From Clostridium sp. (GTDB lineage: Bacteria > Bacillota > Clostridia > Clostridiales > Clostridiaceae), in assembly GCF_021372645.1 (NCBI RefSeq), contig NZ_JAJFUC010000044.1:1-64000 (forward strand): a DNA stretch of 64,000 nt. Direction: 5' to 3'. A program made the position numbers and the translations under genes. Every line of letters begins with the position of its first letter. Position 1 is the first letter of the stretch. The notes beneath the pieces are model-generated. The model ran no database searches and was not told the DNA's origin. It saw only the letters and a program-made list of their open reading frames with translations. Shown here piece by piece: positions 36,584 to 44,573 of the stretch.

Positions 36584-37243
36584 ATGTCCTACATTACAAT
36601 AAGAGATTTTGGGGAAGATAGATTTGAAGAAAAAAAATCAGAGTTTATTGGATATGCAAAAAGAGTGGAAAATGAAGATGAGGCTAAAGCTTTTGTGAAT
36701 GAAATAAAAAATATGCATAAACAAGCTAGGCATAATTGCTTTGCTTATATTATTGGAAGTAATATGAATATTCAAAGATATTCTGATGATGGAGAGCCAC
36801 AAGGAACAGCAGGAATACCCATTCTTGAAGTAATGAAAAAAAGTAGAATAACAGATTGTGCAGTCGTTGTTACCAGATATTTTGGAGGGATACTTCTTGG
36901 TACAGGTGGACTAACTAGAGCATATACAAAAGGGGCGAGTATTGCCATAAAAGCTGCAGGTATTGTAGAAAAAGTTGAGGGGCTAAAATTAAGTTTTGAA
37001 ATAGAATATGATTTATTCGGAAAAATTCAATATATATGTGGGCAGAATTCTTGGTATATAGAAGATACAGAATATAGTGATAAGGTAATTGTCCATATAT
37101 TATCGGAAAAGATAATTTCAGATGATATAGAAAATGAAATTGTAGAAGCTACAAATGGAAAAGTAATAGTTCGCAAAAGTGAAGAAGATATTTATTTTAA
37201 AGAAGGAAATAGACTTTATGGACAATTGACAGCGTACAATTAA
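36584..37243 (+). CDS. YigZ/IMPACT-family protein
   Basis: This 219-residue protein has the UPF0029/IMPACT N-terminal domain with EKKSEFIGYAKRVENEDEA, the signature NCFAYIIGS...RYSDDGEPQGTAGIPILEV, and the TRYFGGILLGTGGLTRAYTKGAS loop. A ferredoxin-like C-terminal domain follows (~140-219). The family is conserved and thought to affect translation or RNA; function in bacteria is unclear. AAAGGGG stands ahead of the ATG. Confidence 0.93.
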   Translation: MSYITIRDFGEDRFEEKKSEFIGYAKRVENEDEAKAFVNEIKNMHKQARHNCFAYIIGSNMNIQRYSDDGEPQGTAGIPILEVMKKSRITDCAVVVTRYFGGILLGTGGLTRAYTKGASIAIKAAGIVEKVEGLKLSFEIEYDLFGKIQYICGQNSWYIEDTEYSDKVIVHILSEKIISDDIENEIVEATNGKVIVRKSEEDIYFKEGNRLYGQLTAYN

Positions 37244-37321
37244 TACTTTTTAGAGTACATCATGGCGCTTAAAAAAATTAAATTGAATATTGAAATGTAG
37301 TTTAAAGATAAAACAATTACA

Positions 37322-37350
37322 TTGCGAGTCTATGCAAAATGTGGTATAAT
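37322..37350 (+). promoter_or_regulatory. yebC promoter
   Basis: TTGCGA (37322-37327), a 17-bp spacer and a perfect TATAAT (37345-37350), 141 bp upstream of yebC in an otherwise empty spacer. Confidence 0.7.
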
Positions 37351-37491
37351 ATTTGTTGAATTTTGTATTCCAAAATAAACTAAATTAATTATAAGATAAG
37401 CTGTAATATAAATACATATTATTTAATTAATAAGCATGTAGATTTATTATTAAAAACTACGTATTTTAAATTAAAGTAAGGAGGAAAACAC

Positions 37492-38232
37492 ATGTCAGGA
37501 CACTCAAAGTGGCATAACATTCAAGGAAAAAAAGGTAAGACAGATGCAAAAAGAGGTAAGATATTTACTAAAATAGGTAAAGAAATCGTTGTAGCTGTTA
37601 AAAATGGTGGACCTAGTCCCGATACAAATGCAAGACTTCGAGATGCAATTGCTAAAGCAAAAGCTGAAAATATGCCTAATGATACTGTAATAAAAGCAAT
37701 TAAAAAGGCATCTGGTGAATTGTCAACAGTTAACTACGAAAATATAGTTTATGAAGGTTATGGTCCTAGTGGAGTGGCTGTAATAGTTGAAACTCTTACT
37801 GATAATAAAAATAGATCTGCAGGAAATGTAAGAAGTGCATTTACTAAAGGTGGAGGAAACATGGGAGCAGCTGGCTGTGTAGGATTCATGTTCCAAGAAA
37901 AAGGAGAAATCATCATTGAAAAGGATAATAAAGATGAAGATGAAATAATGATGATAGCCTTAGATGCTGGTGCAGAAGATTTCTCCGCAGATGAAGAAGA
38001 AGTATTTGTAGTAACTACAACTCCAGAAGACTTTGGAGCAGTTAGAGAAGCATTGGAAGCTGCAGGAATTGAATTCTTAGAAGCATCTGTTAAAAGGATT
38101 CCAGATACATATACAGAAATAAACGAAGCAGATGCTAAGAAGTTCCAAAAGATGTTAGATTTACTTGAAGATGATGATGACGTTCAAGAGGTTTATCATA
38201 ATGCTGAATTCCCTGAAGGATGGAGTTTTTAG
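37492..38232 (+). CDS. yebC: YebC/PmpR-family translation or transcription factor, 3' end rebuilt by an integrated element
   Basis: The 246-residue protein starts [20 protein letters not shown] and follows the YebC family throughout ([44 protein letters not shown]). YebC2-type proteins have been linked to relief of ribosome stalling and YebC/PmpR to transcription. The last 90 bp of coding sequence before the final two codons recur at 55125-55214. Here the protein ends GWSF, while the downstream copy reads GWDE-stop. The element integrated inside the gene and supplied a new 3' end, so yebC stays full length with the last two residues changed. GGAGG precedes the ATG. Confidence 0.94.
   Translation: MSGHSKWHNIQGKKGKTDAKRGKIFTKIGKEIVVAVKNGGPSPDTNARLRDAIAKAKAENMPNDTVIKAIKKASGELSTVNYENIVYEGYGPSGVAVIVETLTDNKNRSAGNVRSAFTKGGGNMGAAGCVGFMFQEKGEIIIEKDNKDEDEIMMIALDAGAEDFSADEEEVFVVTTTPEDFGAVREALEAAGIEFLEASVKRIPDTYTEINEADAKKFQKMLDLLEDDDDVQEVYHNAEFPEGWSF
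38134..38223 (+). repeat. attL: 90-bp direct repeat within yebC
   Basis: This 90-bp segment, from GCTAAGAAGTTCC to GAAGGATGG, is identical to 55125-55214. It is coding here. The next bases differ (AGTTTTTAG versus GATGAATAG), which marks the crossover end. Confidence 0.95.
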
Positions 38233-38239
38233 CTTCGCG

Positions 38240-38266
38240 AACCTACACTACGACTAGGTTTTTTGG
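38240..38266 (+). terminator. Terminator after yebC
   Basis: ACCTA (38241-38245) pairs with TAGGT (38255-38259) and a T-run follows. It replaces the native yebC terminator, now at 55276. Confidence 0.6.
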
Positions 38267-38294
38267 AGTAGTTAAAATATGTAAAAGTATATTT

Positions 38295-38336
38295 GACTAC
38301 GATGTACGTCTATTTTTAGTCTTCGACTATGATGTA
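38295..38336 (+). repeat. Direct repeats upstream of the integrase gene
   Basis: GACTACGATGTA (38295-38306) and GACTATGATGTA (38325-38336) are 30 bp apart and differ at one base. They lie between attL and the integrase gene, where arm-type binding sites of tyrosine recombinases are usually found. The role is inferred from position. Confidence 0.5.
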
Positions 38337-38387
38337 TATTGAAAAAGACAACTACTATTGAGTGAAATTAATAGGAGGTGTCTTTTT

Positions 38388-39314
38388 TTGTTATTAAAAG
38401 AATTATTAAAGGAATTTATTCTCGAATTGGAGATAAGGAATTATTCCAAAAGAACGTTAAAAAGTTATAGAAATAATAATTTGTTAATGTTCACTTATTT
38501 AGAAAAAGAATATGAAATTATAGAAATTGAAGAGGTGAAAACACCTCATATAAAAAGTTATATCAAGTTTTTAGAAAGACAAGGAAGAAAAACAACTTAC
38601 ATAAATGGAATCATAAAATGTTTTAGAGCCTTTTTTAAATATGTTGTTGATGAAGAAATTGTTTCATTAAATCCTATGGCAAGAGTTAGTTGGATTAGAG
38701 AAGGAAAAGTTATTATAAATACTTTCAATGATGAAGAAGTTTCAAAATTGATTAATGTTTTCAAAGGTAGAGATTATATTGATATAAGAAATAAAACTAT
38801 AATGGCATTTTTATTAGATACAGGTGTTAGAAATTTAGAATTATGTAACATAAGAAATATTGATGTAAATGAGAATAGTTTGACCATTAAACAAGGAAAA
38901 GGAAGAAAAGATAGAAGAGTGGCTTTAAGTCCATATTTAAGAAAAATAATTATTAGATATATTAGATGTAAAGAGAGTTACTTTAAAAATAGGATAATGG
39001 ACGAAAATACACCATTTTTCTTGTCTTATAGATTTAAACCTTTAACGGTAGAAGCCGTTGAAAGAGTAGTGCGATTATGTGGCAAAATGGCTAATATAAG
39101 AAAAGAAATAAGATGTAGTCCACATACTTGCCGTCATTATTTTGCACAGGCTCAACTTAGGAATGGATTAGATATTTATAGTTTATCTAGGTTATTAGGA
39201 CATGAGGATATTGCCATAACTAAACGGTATTTGCAAGGATTGGAAGATGAAAATATTATAGAAATGAGCGTTAAAACAAGTCCGTTAATGAACTTGAATA
39301 AAATGAAAATCTAA
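38388..39314 (+). CDS. int: Tyrosine recombinase (integrase)
   Basis: The 308-residue integrase has an N-terminal SAM-like core-binding domain (~5-95) and a catalytic domain with the whole active set: Arg148 in DTGVRNLEL, Lys171 in GKGRKDRR, His246/Arg249 in SPHTCRHYF, His272 in LLGHEDI, Tyr281 nucleophile in TKRYLQG. It is therefore predicted to be active. The start is the TTG at 38388, since a perfect AGGAGGTG lies 7 bp upstream; the longer frame from 38358 would read through that site. It is the first gene of the element next to attL and should catalyse integration into yebC. Confidence 0.93.
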   Translation: MLLKELLKEFILELEIRNYSKRTLKSYRNNNLLMFTYLEKEYEIIEIEEVKTPHIKSYIKFLERQGRKTTYINGIIKCFRAFFKYVVDEEIVSLNPMARVSWIREGKVIINTFNDEEVSKLINVFKGRDYIDIRNKTIMAFLLDTGVRNLELCNIRNIDVNENSLTIKQGKGRKDRRVALSPYLRKIIIRYIRCKESYFKNRIMDENTPFFLSYRFKPLTVEAVERVVRLCGKMANIRKEIRCSPHTCRHYFAQAQLRNGLDIYSLSRLLGHEDIAITKRYLQGLEDENIIEMSVKTSPLMNLNKMKI

Positions 39315-39376
39315 TGGATAATATAATTGAGTAAAATTGGAAAGTTGGTAAAAAAATAACTGTATGAGGTGATATT

Positions 39377-40117
39377 ATGTCAAGTTCAAATGCACAAGAC
39401 AAATATTTTAGTTTTGCAATGGATACACAATTAAGACCTTTATTTGAAAACAAGTATTTTCTCTATCATTTTCTTTTCAAACAATACGTGGAAGAGGAAA
39501 TATTTTCATTAGAAAAGAATGATAAGAGGTTATTTAATTATTTGCAAGAGAATCAAATTTATGTTAATAACATAAATAAAGTTATTGAAAAATTGTTGAA
39601 AGAACGTTATAAGCTAGAAGGAATTGCAGATAATATTTTAGTGATTCTTGATTATCTAAAATGGAGTTATGGTATTGATGTAGATTATAATACTATTGAT
39701 TTAAACAAGTATAAAAGAGAGCCTATAAAATATGAAAATTATGTAGTACCGATTAAAAGTTTAGGTACGTTAAGAAAGTTTTTGATAGAAAAATATAAGT
39801 GTTGTCAGCTTTGTGGAATAACTAAAGAAGATTTGTTAATACAAAGTCATTTAAAACCACAAAGTATTAGTAAAAAAGAAGGAAAAAAAGAGGAGATTTT
39901 TGATATTAATAATGTATTGTTATTATGCAATAGACATGATAAATTAATTGACAAAGGACTAATAACATTTACTGATGAAGGTGATATTAAGATATCTAAA
40001 GAATTAGATGAAGAAGATGTGAAAACATTAGGAATAAGTAATGATATAAAAGTGGACTTAAATGAAGAACAAAAGAAATACATGAGATATCATCGTGAAA
40101 AGGTCTTTAAAAAATAG
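39377..40117 (+). CDS. HNH endonuclease-domain protein
   Basis: The 246-residue protein has a helical N-terminal region (~1-130) with no recognised fold and an HNH_2-type zinc/metal domain at ~142-190: KCCQLCG (C143, C146), QSHLKP (H158), DINNVLLLCNRHDKL (C184, H187). It probably cuts DNA. Its place between integrase and the repeat array is the accessory slot of many satellites, where anti-phage genes tend to sit, but a role in integration or packaging is equally possible. Confidence 0.75.
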   Translation: MSSSNAQDKYFSFAMDTQLRPLFENKYFLYHFLFKQYVEEEIFSLEKNDKRLFNYLQENQIYVNNINKVIEKLLKERYKLEGIADNILVILDYLKWSYGIDVDYNTIDLNKYKREPIKYENYVVPIKSLGTLRKFLIEKYKCCQLCGITKEDLLIQSHLKPQSISKKEGKKEEIFDINNVLLLCNRHDKLIDKGLITFTDEGDIKISKELDEEDVKTLGISNDIKVDLNEEQKKYMRYHREKVFKK

Positions 40118-40172
40118 TGAGTAATATGTGACTAAGGTTTGAATTATATATGACAAAATATTGAATAAGATT

Positions 40173-40203
40173 AGGATTAAGTTTAATTACTTAGTCCTTT
40201 TTT
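40173..40203 (+). terminator. Terminator after the HNH gene
   Basis: AGGA-TTAAG (40173-40181) pairs with CTTAG-TCCT (40190-40198) and is followed by a T-run. Confidence 0.8.
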
Positions 40204-40234
40204 GCGTTTAAGCGTGGGTCACTTATACGGACGG

Positions 40235-40260
40235 TAGTATATACTATAGTATTACTATAG
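40235..40260. promoter_or_regulatory. Overlapping palindromes, possible operator
   Basis: TAGTATATACTA (40235-40246) and CTATAGTA-T-TACTATAG (40244-40260) are perfect palindromes sharing half sites. They sit about 130 bp before the repeat array and may bind one of the small HTH proteins of the element. Confidence 0.5.
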
Positions 40261-40374
40261 AGACTAGGGAGTTAGTACGGTTTTAAGGGTTGATTTAAGC
40301 CACTTTTTGAGTTGCGATAGGGGAGGGAATGAAATGAGCGTACCGTAGGGGTGAAAATTTTGGCGAATTTGAGG

Positions 40375-41180
40375 ATACGTGAGAGTTCTCAAAATAGTCC
40401 AAAATGGTTCGGCATTTAATTTTTTTACACCATTAATTACTAGGCAAATAAGGCATTGTAGAAGTTTGCACTAATGGTACTTTAGGAGAGAAATTCAAAA
40501 AAATCGAAAAATAACGAAAATCGGATAAAAAAATTTTTATTACCACCCTCAAACCTAGTAATACCAATGGGTTTGAGGGTTTGTTAGTTTCCTACTTCAG
40601 GAGAGATGTTCAAAAAATCAAAAATAGGACAAAAATCGGATAAAAAGTTAAAATCGTATGGCTTAAAACATAGTAGAGGTAAGAGTTTGCGAGTTTTAAA
40701 ATCTCGATACTTCAGGAGAGAAATTCAAAAAATCAAAAAATACGCAAAATAGTTCGGCAAATTTTATTTTGACACCTTTTATTATGCGTAAAATAAGGCA
40801 TTGTAGAAGTTACCACTATTCCTACTTCAGGAGAGAAACCCAAATATAAAAAATAGGTCAAAAAGGCTACGACTTTAATTTTTTTACACCATCTAAATCT
40901 AGTAATATGAATGGGGTTGGAGTCTGTCGCTATTAGTGCTTCAGGAGAGATGTTCAAAAAAATCATTTTTCGTCCCTTTTATCGTTAAAACTTAAATTCT
41001 AATACCTCCTAAACGTAGTGATATCAATGGATTCGAGGGTTTAAGTTATCTGTGCTTCAGGAGAGGAATCGAAAAACTCAAAATAGGTCAAAATTAGGAT
41101 AAAAATATTTTTTTAACACCGTTTATTATTAGTAATATGAATGGTTATAGAAAATCGCTCTAATGGTACTTCAGGAGAGA
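40375..41180 (+). repeat. Array of seven ~115-bp tandem repeats
   Basis: The motif CTTCAGGAGAG (once CTTTAGGAGAG) occurs seven times, with its AGGAGAG core at 40484, 40599, 40714, 40829, 40943, 41059 and 41173: spacings 115, 115, 115, 114, 116 and 114 bp. Each unit then has an A-rich tract (AAATTCAAAAAATC), a GTTCGGCAAA- or CGGATAAAAA-like segment, a T-run with ACACC, and a TAGTAATATGAATGG-like region that sometimes forms a stem (CCCTCAAACC with GGTTTGAGGG at 40546). The first unit is degenerate (40375-40483). No coding frame covers it. Candidate roles are replication iterons, protein-phased binding sites, or tandem small RNAs. Confidence 0.9.
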
Positions 41181-41257
41181 AGACTCTTACAATTTATAAC
41201 CAAATCGTTACAAAATACATAATAAACATAAAAACAAATGAAAAAGGAAGTAATATT

Positions 41258-41440
41258 ATGGAAGAATTAAGAGAAAGATTGAGAGGTCATAAAAAGAAAT
41301 ATGGCACAAGTCTTGCATTTATAGGTAGAAATATTGGAATCCATAGATGTACATTATCACTATTTATAAATGATAAGAGGGACTTACCATTGCCGATAGC
41401 TAAGAAACTAGACCAATACTTAAATAATTTTGATAACTAG
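41258..41440 (+). CDS. Small Cro/XRE-like HTH protein
   Basis: This 60-residue protein contains a single helix-turn-helix (SLAFIGRNIGIHRCTLSLFIN then KRDLPLPIAKKLDQYL). It is a likely DNA-binding regulator of the element. ATG 41258 follows AAAAGGAAG and is the first good start after the repeat array; a longer frame from 41141 would begin inside the last repeat without a ribosome binding site. Confidence 0.75.
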   Translation: MEELRERLRGHKKKYGTSLAFIGRNIGIHRCTLSLFINDKRDLPLPIAKKLDQYLNNFDN

Positions 41441-41467
41441 CTTTACGATTATCGTAAGGCTTTTTAT
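41437..41467 (+). terminator. Terminator after the Cro-like gene
   Basis: TAGCTTTACGAT pairs with ATCGTAAGGCT, followed by TTTTTAT; it overlaps the stop codon. Confidence 0.8.
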
Positions 41468-41809
41468 ATATACTGGTATTCATTGTTTAATTTCAATGAA
41501 ACTCATTTTAATGGTAATTTGTTAGTTGATGTGGTTCAAAATCCACCGTCCTCGAAAATTAATGAAAACTAACTATTGCAAAGGTAGTATTTACCTCATT
41601 GTGGCAATTAAGTCTTGAGTAGACAATAAACGCTCACTTACATAGTAATGGTTAAGCTATTACATGAAATTCATTATTCATAATTTAAACTCTCTGCTTC
41701 TCTCTAAGAGGGGCAACTTCTCAAGAATAAAATATACTAGGGTATAGTTTAATGAACTCATACGAGGGCAGACAAGAACTATAAACTAACATGAAAGGAA
41801 GAATACAAT
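41468..41809 (+). other. Long structured leader upstream of the scaffold gene
   Basis: No gene of note lies in these 340 bp. GTTAGTT (41521-41527) pairs with AACTAAC (41567-41573) and encloses GTGG..CCAC (41531-41534 with 41543-41546). Further downstream are purine/pyrimidine tracts (TTCTCTCTAAGAGGGGC) and ATAGTTT/AACTAT segments. It may be a leader RNA of the head operon, or a packaging element. Confidence 0.4.
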
Positions 41810-42283
41810 ATGGAATTAAGCGAATTAAATTTATCAACTGAACAGTTAAGTGGGGTACAAGCTATACTTCAAAGTGAAACGGATAAAGTGAGAACTAAAT
41901 ACAACAAAGAAATCAAAGAATTAAAAGAAAAATTACCTGTTGAAAAGACAGAAGCTGAAATAGCTTTAGAGGAAAGATTGAAAGTTCTCGAAGATAAGGA
42001 AAAAGCTATTGCAAAACAAGAACAATTAAATAGTTTGAGTAAACAATTATCCGATAAAGGAATTAATGGTGAACTTGCAAAGTATCTAAATATTAGTGAA
42101 GACACTAATTTAGACGAGATATTTAAAATGATAGTTGGTGATGGTAATAACACTTATAAACCAAGTAATCATCAAAACTCTAATGGTGTAGTTACAAAAG
42201 AACAATTCAATCAAATGAGTTATGCCGAAAGGGTAAGTTTATATAACGCTGATATTGAACTTTATAACGCATTAAGTAAATAG
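41810..42283 (+). CDS. Phage-type scaffold protein
   Basis: The 157-residue protein is almost wholly helical. Residues ~20-85 are a strongly charged coiled coil (VRTKYNKEIKELKEKLPVEK, EERLKVLEDKEKAIAKQEQ), a GDGNN linker follows, and the C-terminal ~30 residues (TKEQFNQMSYAERVSLYN) form the compact capsid-binding helix pair typical of scaffolds. It lies directly upstream of the capsid gene, the usual arrangement. GAAAGGAAG precedes the ATG. Confidence 0.82.
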   Translation: MELSELNLSTEQLSGVQAILQSETDKVRTKYNKEIKELKEKLPVEKTEAEIALEERLKVLEDKEKAIAKQEQLNSLSKQLSDKGINGELAKYLNISEDTNLDEIFKMIVGDGNNTYKPSNHQNSNGVVTKEQFNQMSYAERVSLYNADIELYNALSK

Positions 42284-42298
42284 TAAACGATTCATATA

Positions 42299-42332
42299 TA
42301 GCTTAGGAAATTATTTTCCTAGGCTTTTTTTA
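42299..42332 (+). terminator. Intra-operon hairpin between scaffold and capsid genes
   Basis: GCTTAGGAAA pairs with TTTTCCTAGGC and is followed by seven T residues. Partial termination here would change the scaffold to capsid mRNA ratio. Confidence 0.75.
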
Positions 42333-42369
42333 TATGCAAAAAAACAAAAGAAGAAAGAAGGAATTTAAT

Positions 42370-43209
42370 ATGGCAAATACAATTATAGTACCTGACGTTT
42401 ATTCAGCTCTAGTAACTGAAAAAGTTAAAGGTAAAGTAAAAATCGCAAATATGGCAACAGTATTAGGAGAATTAACAGGCAATGTTGGAGATACTGTTAC
42501 TTTCCCAATGTTTAAGGCTTTAAGTGATGCAGAATTAATGGCAAAAGGTGATAAGATTACTTTAGAAGAACTTTCTCAAACAAGTACAGGAAAGAAAATT
42601 ATGCAATACGGAAAAGGCGTGAAAATCTATGATGTTGATGATTTAACTGCATTAGGAAACTTCGTAGAAAACGCTAGTCTTCAACAATCTCGTATATTCG
42701 CTAAGGCTCTTGATAATGAAATGGTTAAAGATATTGATGCAAATGCAATATTAAAATCAAGTGTTGCAAACGCAAAAGCTATTACAGAAGATGAATTAAA
42801 CTTAGCTTTTCAAAACTTTGGTGATGAACAAGATAACAACGAGTTCGCAGGAATAGTTGTAAATTCTTTACTAGTACCAAGCTTCTATAAAATGGAAGGG
42901 TTTGTAAACGCTACAAAGACTTACGCTAAAGATGGCAATGGTAAGATTGAGAACGGAGTAATTGGTTATTTCAGAGGAAGTATTCCAGTTATAGTTGCCG
43001 ATTCTAATACTTATGATTCAACATTAAATGAAACTAAGACTTACATCATCAAGACTGGTTCTCTTGGTATTATGCCTAAGAGAAATGTATTAATTGAACT
43101 TGATAGAGATGCAAGTACAAAGTCAACAGACGTATACGCAGATATGATTTTTGCAGTAGGTCTAATCCAAAAAGACGGAGTTGTTATTGTAAGAAAAACA
43201 ATAGCTTAG
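42370..43209 (+). CDS. Major capsid protein
   Basis: This 279-residue protein matches the phage major capsid pattern, HK97-fold type: an N-terminal arm (MANTIIVPDVYSALVTEKVK), the GELTGNVGDTVTFPMFKALSD segment, the VYDVDDLTALGN-like helix region, FAGIVVNSLLVPSFYKM, and a conserved ending YADMIFAVGLIQKDGVVIVR. No fused protease domain is present, and no separate protease gene is seen in the element. ATG 42370 follows AGAAGGAATT. Confidence 0.85.
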   Translation: MANTIIVPDVYSALVTEKVKGKVKIANMATVLGELTGNVGDTVTFPMFKALSDAELMAKGDKITLEELSQTSTGKKIMQYGKGVKIYDVDDLTALGNFVENASLQQSRIFAKALDNEMVKDIDANAILKSSVANAKAITEDELNLAFQNFGDEQDNNEFAGIVVNSLLVPSFYKMEGFVNATKTYAKDGNGKIENGVIGYFRGSIPVIVADSNTYDSTLNETKTYIIKTGSLGIMPKRNVLIELDRDASTKSTDVYADMIFAVGLIQKDGVVIVRKTIA

Positions 43210-43213
43210 TTTT

Positions 43214-43246
43214 AAAGGACAGGGTGAATAGCTCTGTCTCTTTTTT
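43214..43246 (+). terminator. Terminator after the capsid gene
   Basis: GACAGGG pairs with CTCTGTC around an AT-rich loop and is followed by CTTTTTT. Confidence 0.75.
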
Positions 43247-43292
43247 AAGTTACCTAAAGTAATAGAAATAAAATAGGAAAGGAATGAGAATT

Positions 43293-43541
43293 ATGACAAT
43301 GAGGGAAAGAATAAGATACACCAGAGCCATTTATAACTTAACTCAACTTGATGTAGCTAAAGCGTTAGGGACAAGTAAACAATACATCACACAAATAGAG
43401 AAGAATAGAAACTTAGTTAGTGATGAAAAATTAGAAGAGATTTACAAAATTACTGTTAAAATTGGGGAAGCCAATAAACAAGGAAGAATGGAAGACGTAT
43501 TAGAAGACCTAATTAAAAATAGAAAAGAAGAACAAGAATAG
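43293..43541 (+). CDS. XRE-family HTH regulator
   Basis: The 82-residue protein has a clear HTH_3 domain (RIRYTRAIYNLTQLDVAKAL, GTSKQYITQIEKNRNLVS) and a charged helical tail. ATG 43293 has the best spacing from GGAAAGG; the ATG at 43284 overlaps that site. It probably controls the genes that follow, or the helper-dependent switch of the element. Confidence 0.8.
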   Translation: MTMRERIRYTRAIYNLTQLDVAKALGTSKQYITQIEKNRNLVSDEKLEEIYKITVKIGEANKQGRMEDVLEDLIKNRKEEQE

Positions 43542-43647
43542 AGAGGTAGGTGAATTAATTAATTTAGCTATCTTTCTTATACATTATTGTGAAGAAAGAA
43601 CAAAACATTATTATTAACAAAAAAGATATTAGATTAATTATCTAATT

Positions 43648-44535
43648 ATGATGCATGAATTAAAAGAACTAATGCCTAAATGGTGCGAAGACAATAATAC
43701 AAAGTATTCTCTATTACTAAGTGATGATATTGATTCGTTTATGTGTTCAATAATTGAAAAGGAATTATTTAATAGAGAAATAAACTATTTTTTAGATGTA
43801 AATTATGAAAAAGCTAATTGGAATAGCTATGGTAAACAAATGTTATATGGAACTAATGATAATTTGGATTGGAACAATATTATAGGTTTGGATATGGCTC
43901 TTGAGGGAGAAATAAAATGTTGGGATAATCATGTTGTAAAAAAAGATAAGTCAGATAAAGTAAATCCTAATAGTGCAAACTTGAACGCTATTACTAATAT
44001 ATCATCTAGTAATTACACAGATAAATTTATAGTGAGTAGTTTTATAACTATGTTGAGTTATTATGATTATGATATTACCACATGGGACAAAGACCAACTA
44101 GCTGTTTTATGTGCGATTGATGGGGTATATCACCCATTTATTAATCCAAGCTTTAAGGAAAAGGGAAGAAAGAACTTAGCTATCTTAGAATATGAATTTT
44201 TAGCTGATTTCATAGAAGAGAATTTAAGTTACATTATTTATGTAGAAAATCAATTGAATTTGAAATACGGCAAGATATGGGTAAATGAAGAAGGATATTT
44301 AGAAACTAATATAGATTTATTAGGACTAGAATTAATATTTAGTGATATCTTTAAAACTTCATTTAATTTGTCAGATCTGCGATTTAGAGAATTAAAAAGC
44401 TACAAAAGTAAGTATGTAAATTTTGAGGGTAAGAATAGTAAATACAATAAAGATATTTTAAATGTAAAAGATAGAATGATTAATTTCGCTTTGACTTATA
44501 AATCAAAAGGAATTGTCAGTTATAACATGGATTAA
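43648..44535 (+). CDS. Divergent DHH-like phosphoesterase found in phages
   Basis: The 295-residue protein contains LLLSDDIDSFMCSIIEKELF near residue 23, which resembles motif I of DHH phosphoesterases with DDIDS replacing the classic sequence. GLDMALEGEIKCWDNHVV near residue 79 stands where the DHH motif would lie, and NPNSANLNAITNI near 107 follows. I recall proteins of this layout in clostridial phages. A role in nucleic acid or nucleotide metabolism is likely, but catalysis is unproven. The start lacks a good ribosome binding site; a 6-bp inverted repeat (TTAGAT/ATCTAA) lies just before it. Confidence 0.55.
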   Translation: MMHELKELMPKWCEDNNTKYSLLLSDDIDSFMCSIIEKELFNREINYFLDVNYEKANWNSYGKQMLYGTNDNLDWNNIIGLDMALEGEIKCWDNHVVKKDKSDKVNPNSANLNAITNISSSNYTDKFIVSSFITMLSYYDYDITTWDKDQLAVLCAIDGVYHPFINPSFKEKGRKNLAILEYEFLADFIEENLSYIIYVENQLNLKYGKIWVNEEGYLETNIDLLGLELIFSDIFKTSFNLSDLRFRELKSYKSKYVNFEGKNSKYNKDILNVKDRMINFALTYKSKGIVSYNMD

Positions 44536-44573
44536 AAGAAAAAAATCAAAAGAAGAAAGACGAGGAAATTAGA

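Noticed and set aside
38358..38387. Upstream start for the integrase
   Set aside because: The extra codons run through the AGGAGGTG ribosome binding site; TTG 38388 has ideal spacing.
40375..41180. CRISPR-like array
   Set aside because: The period is ~115 bp with partial similarity along the whole unit; there are no short identical repeats with unique ~30-bp spacers and no cas genes nearby.
41141..41257. Longer N-terminus for the Cro-like protein
   Set aside because: It would begin inside the last 115-bp repeat without a ribosome binding site; ATG 41258 follows AAAAGGAAG.
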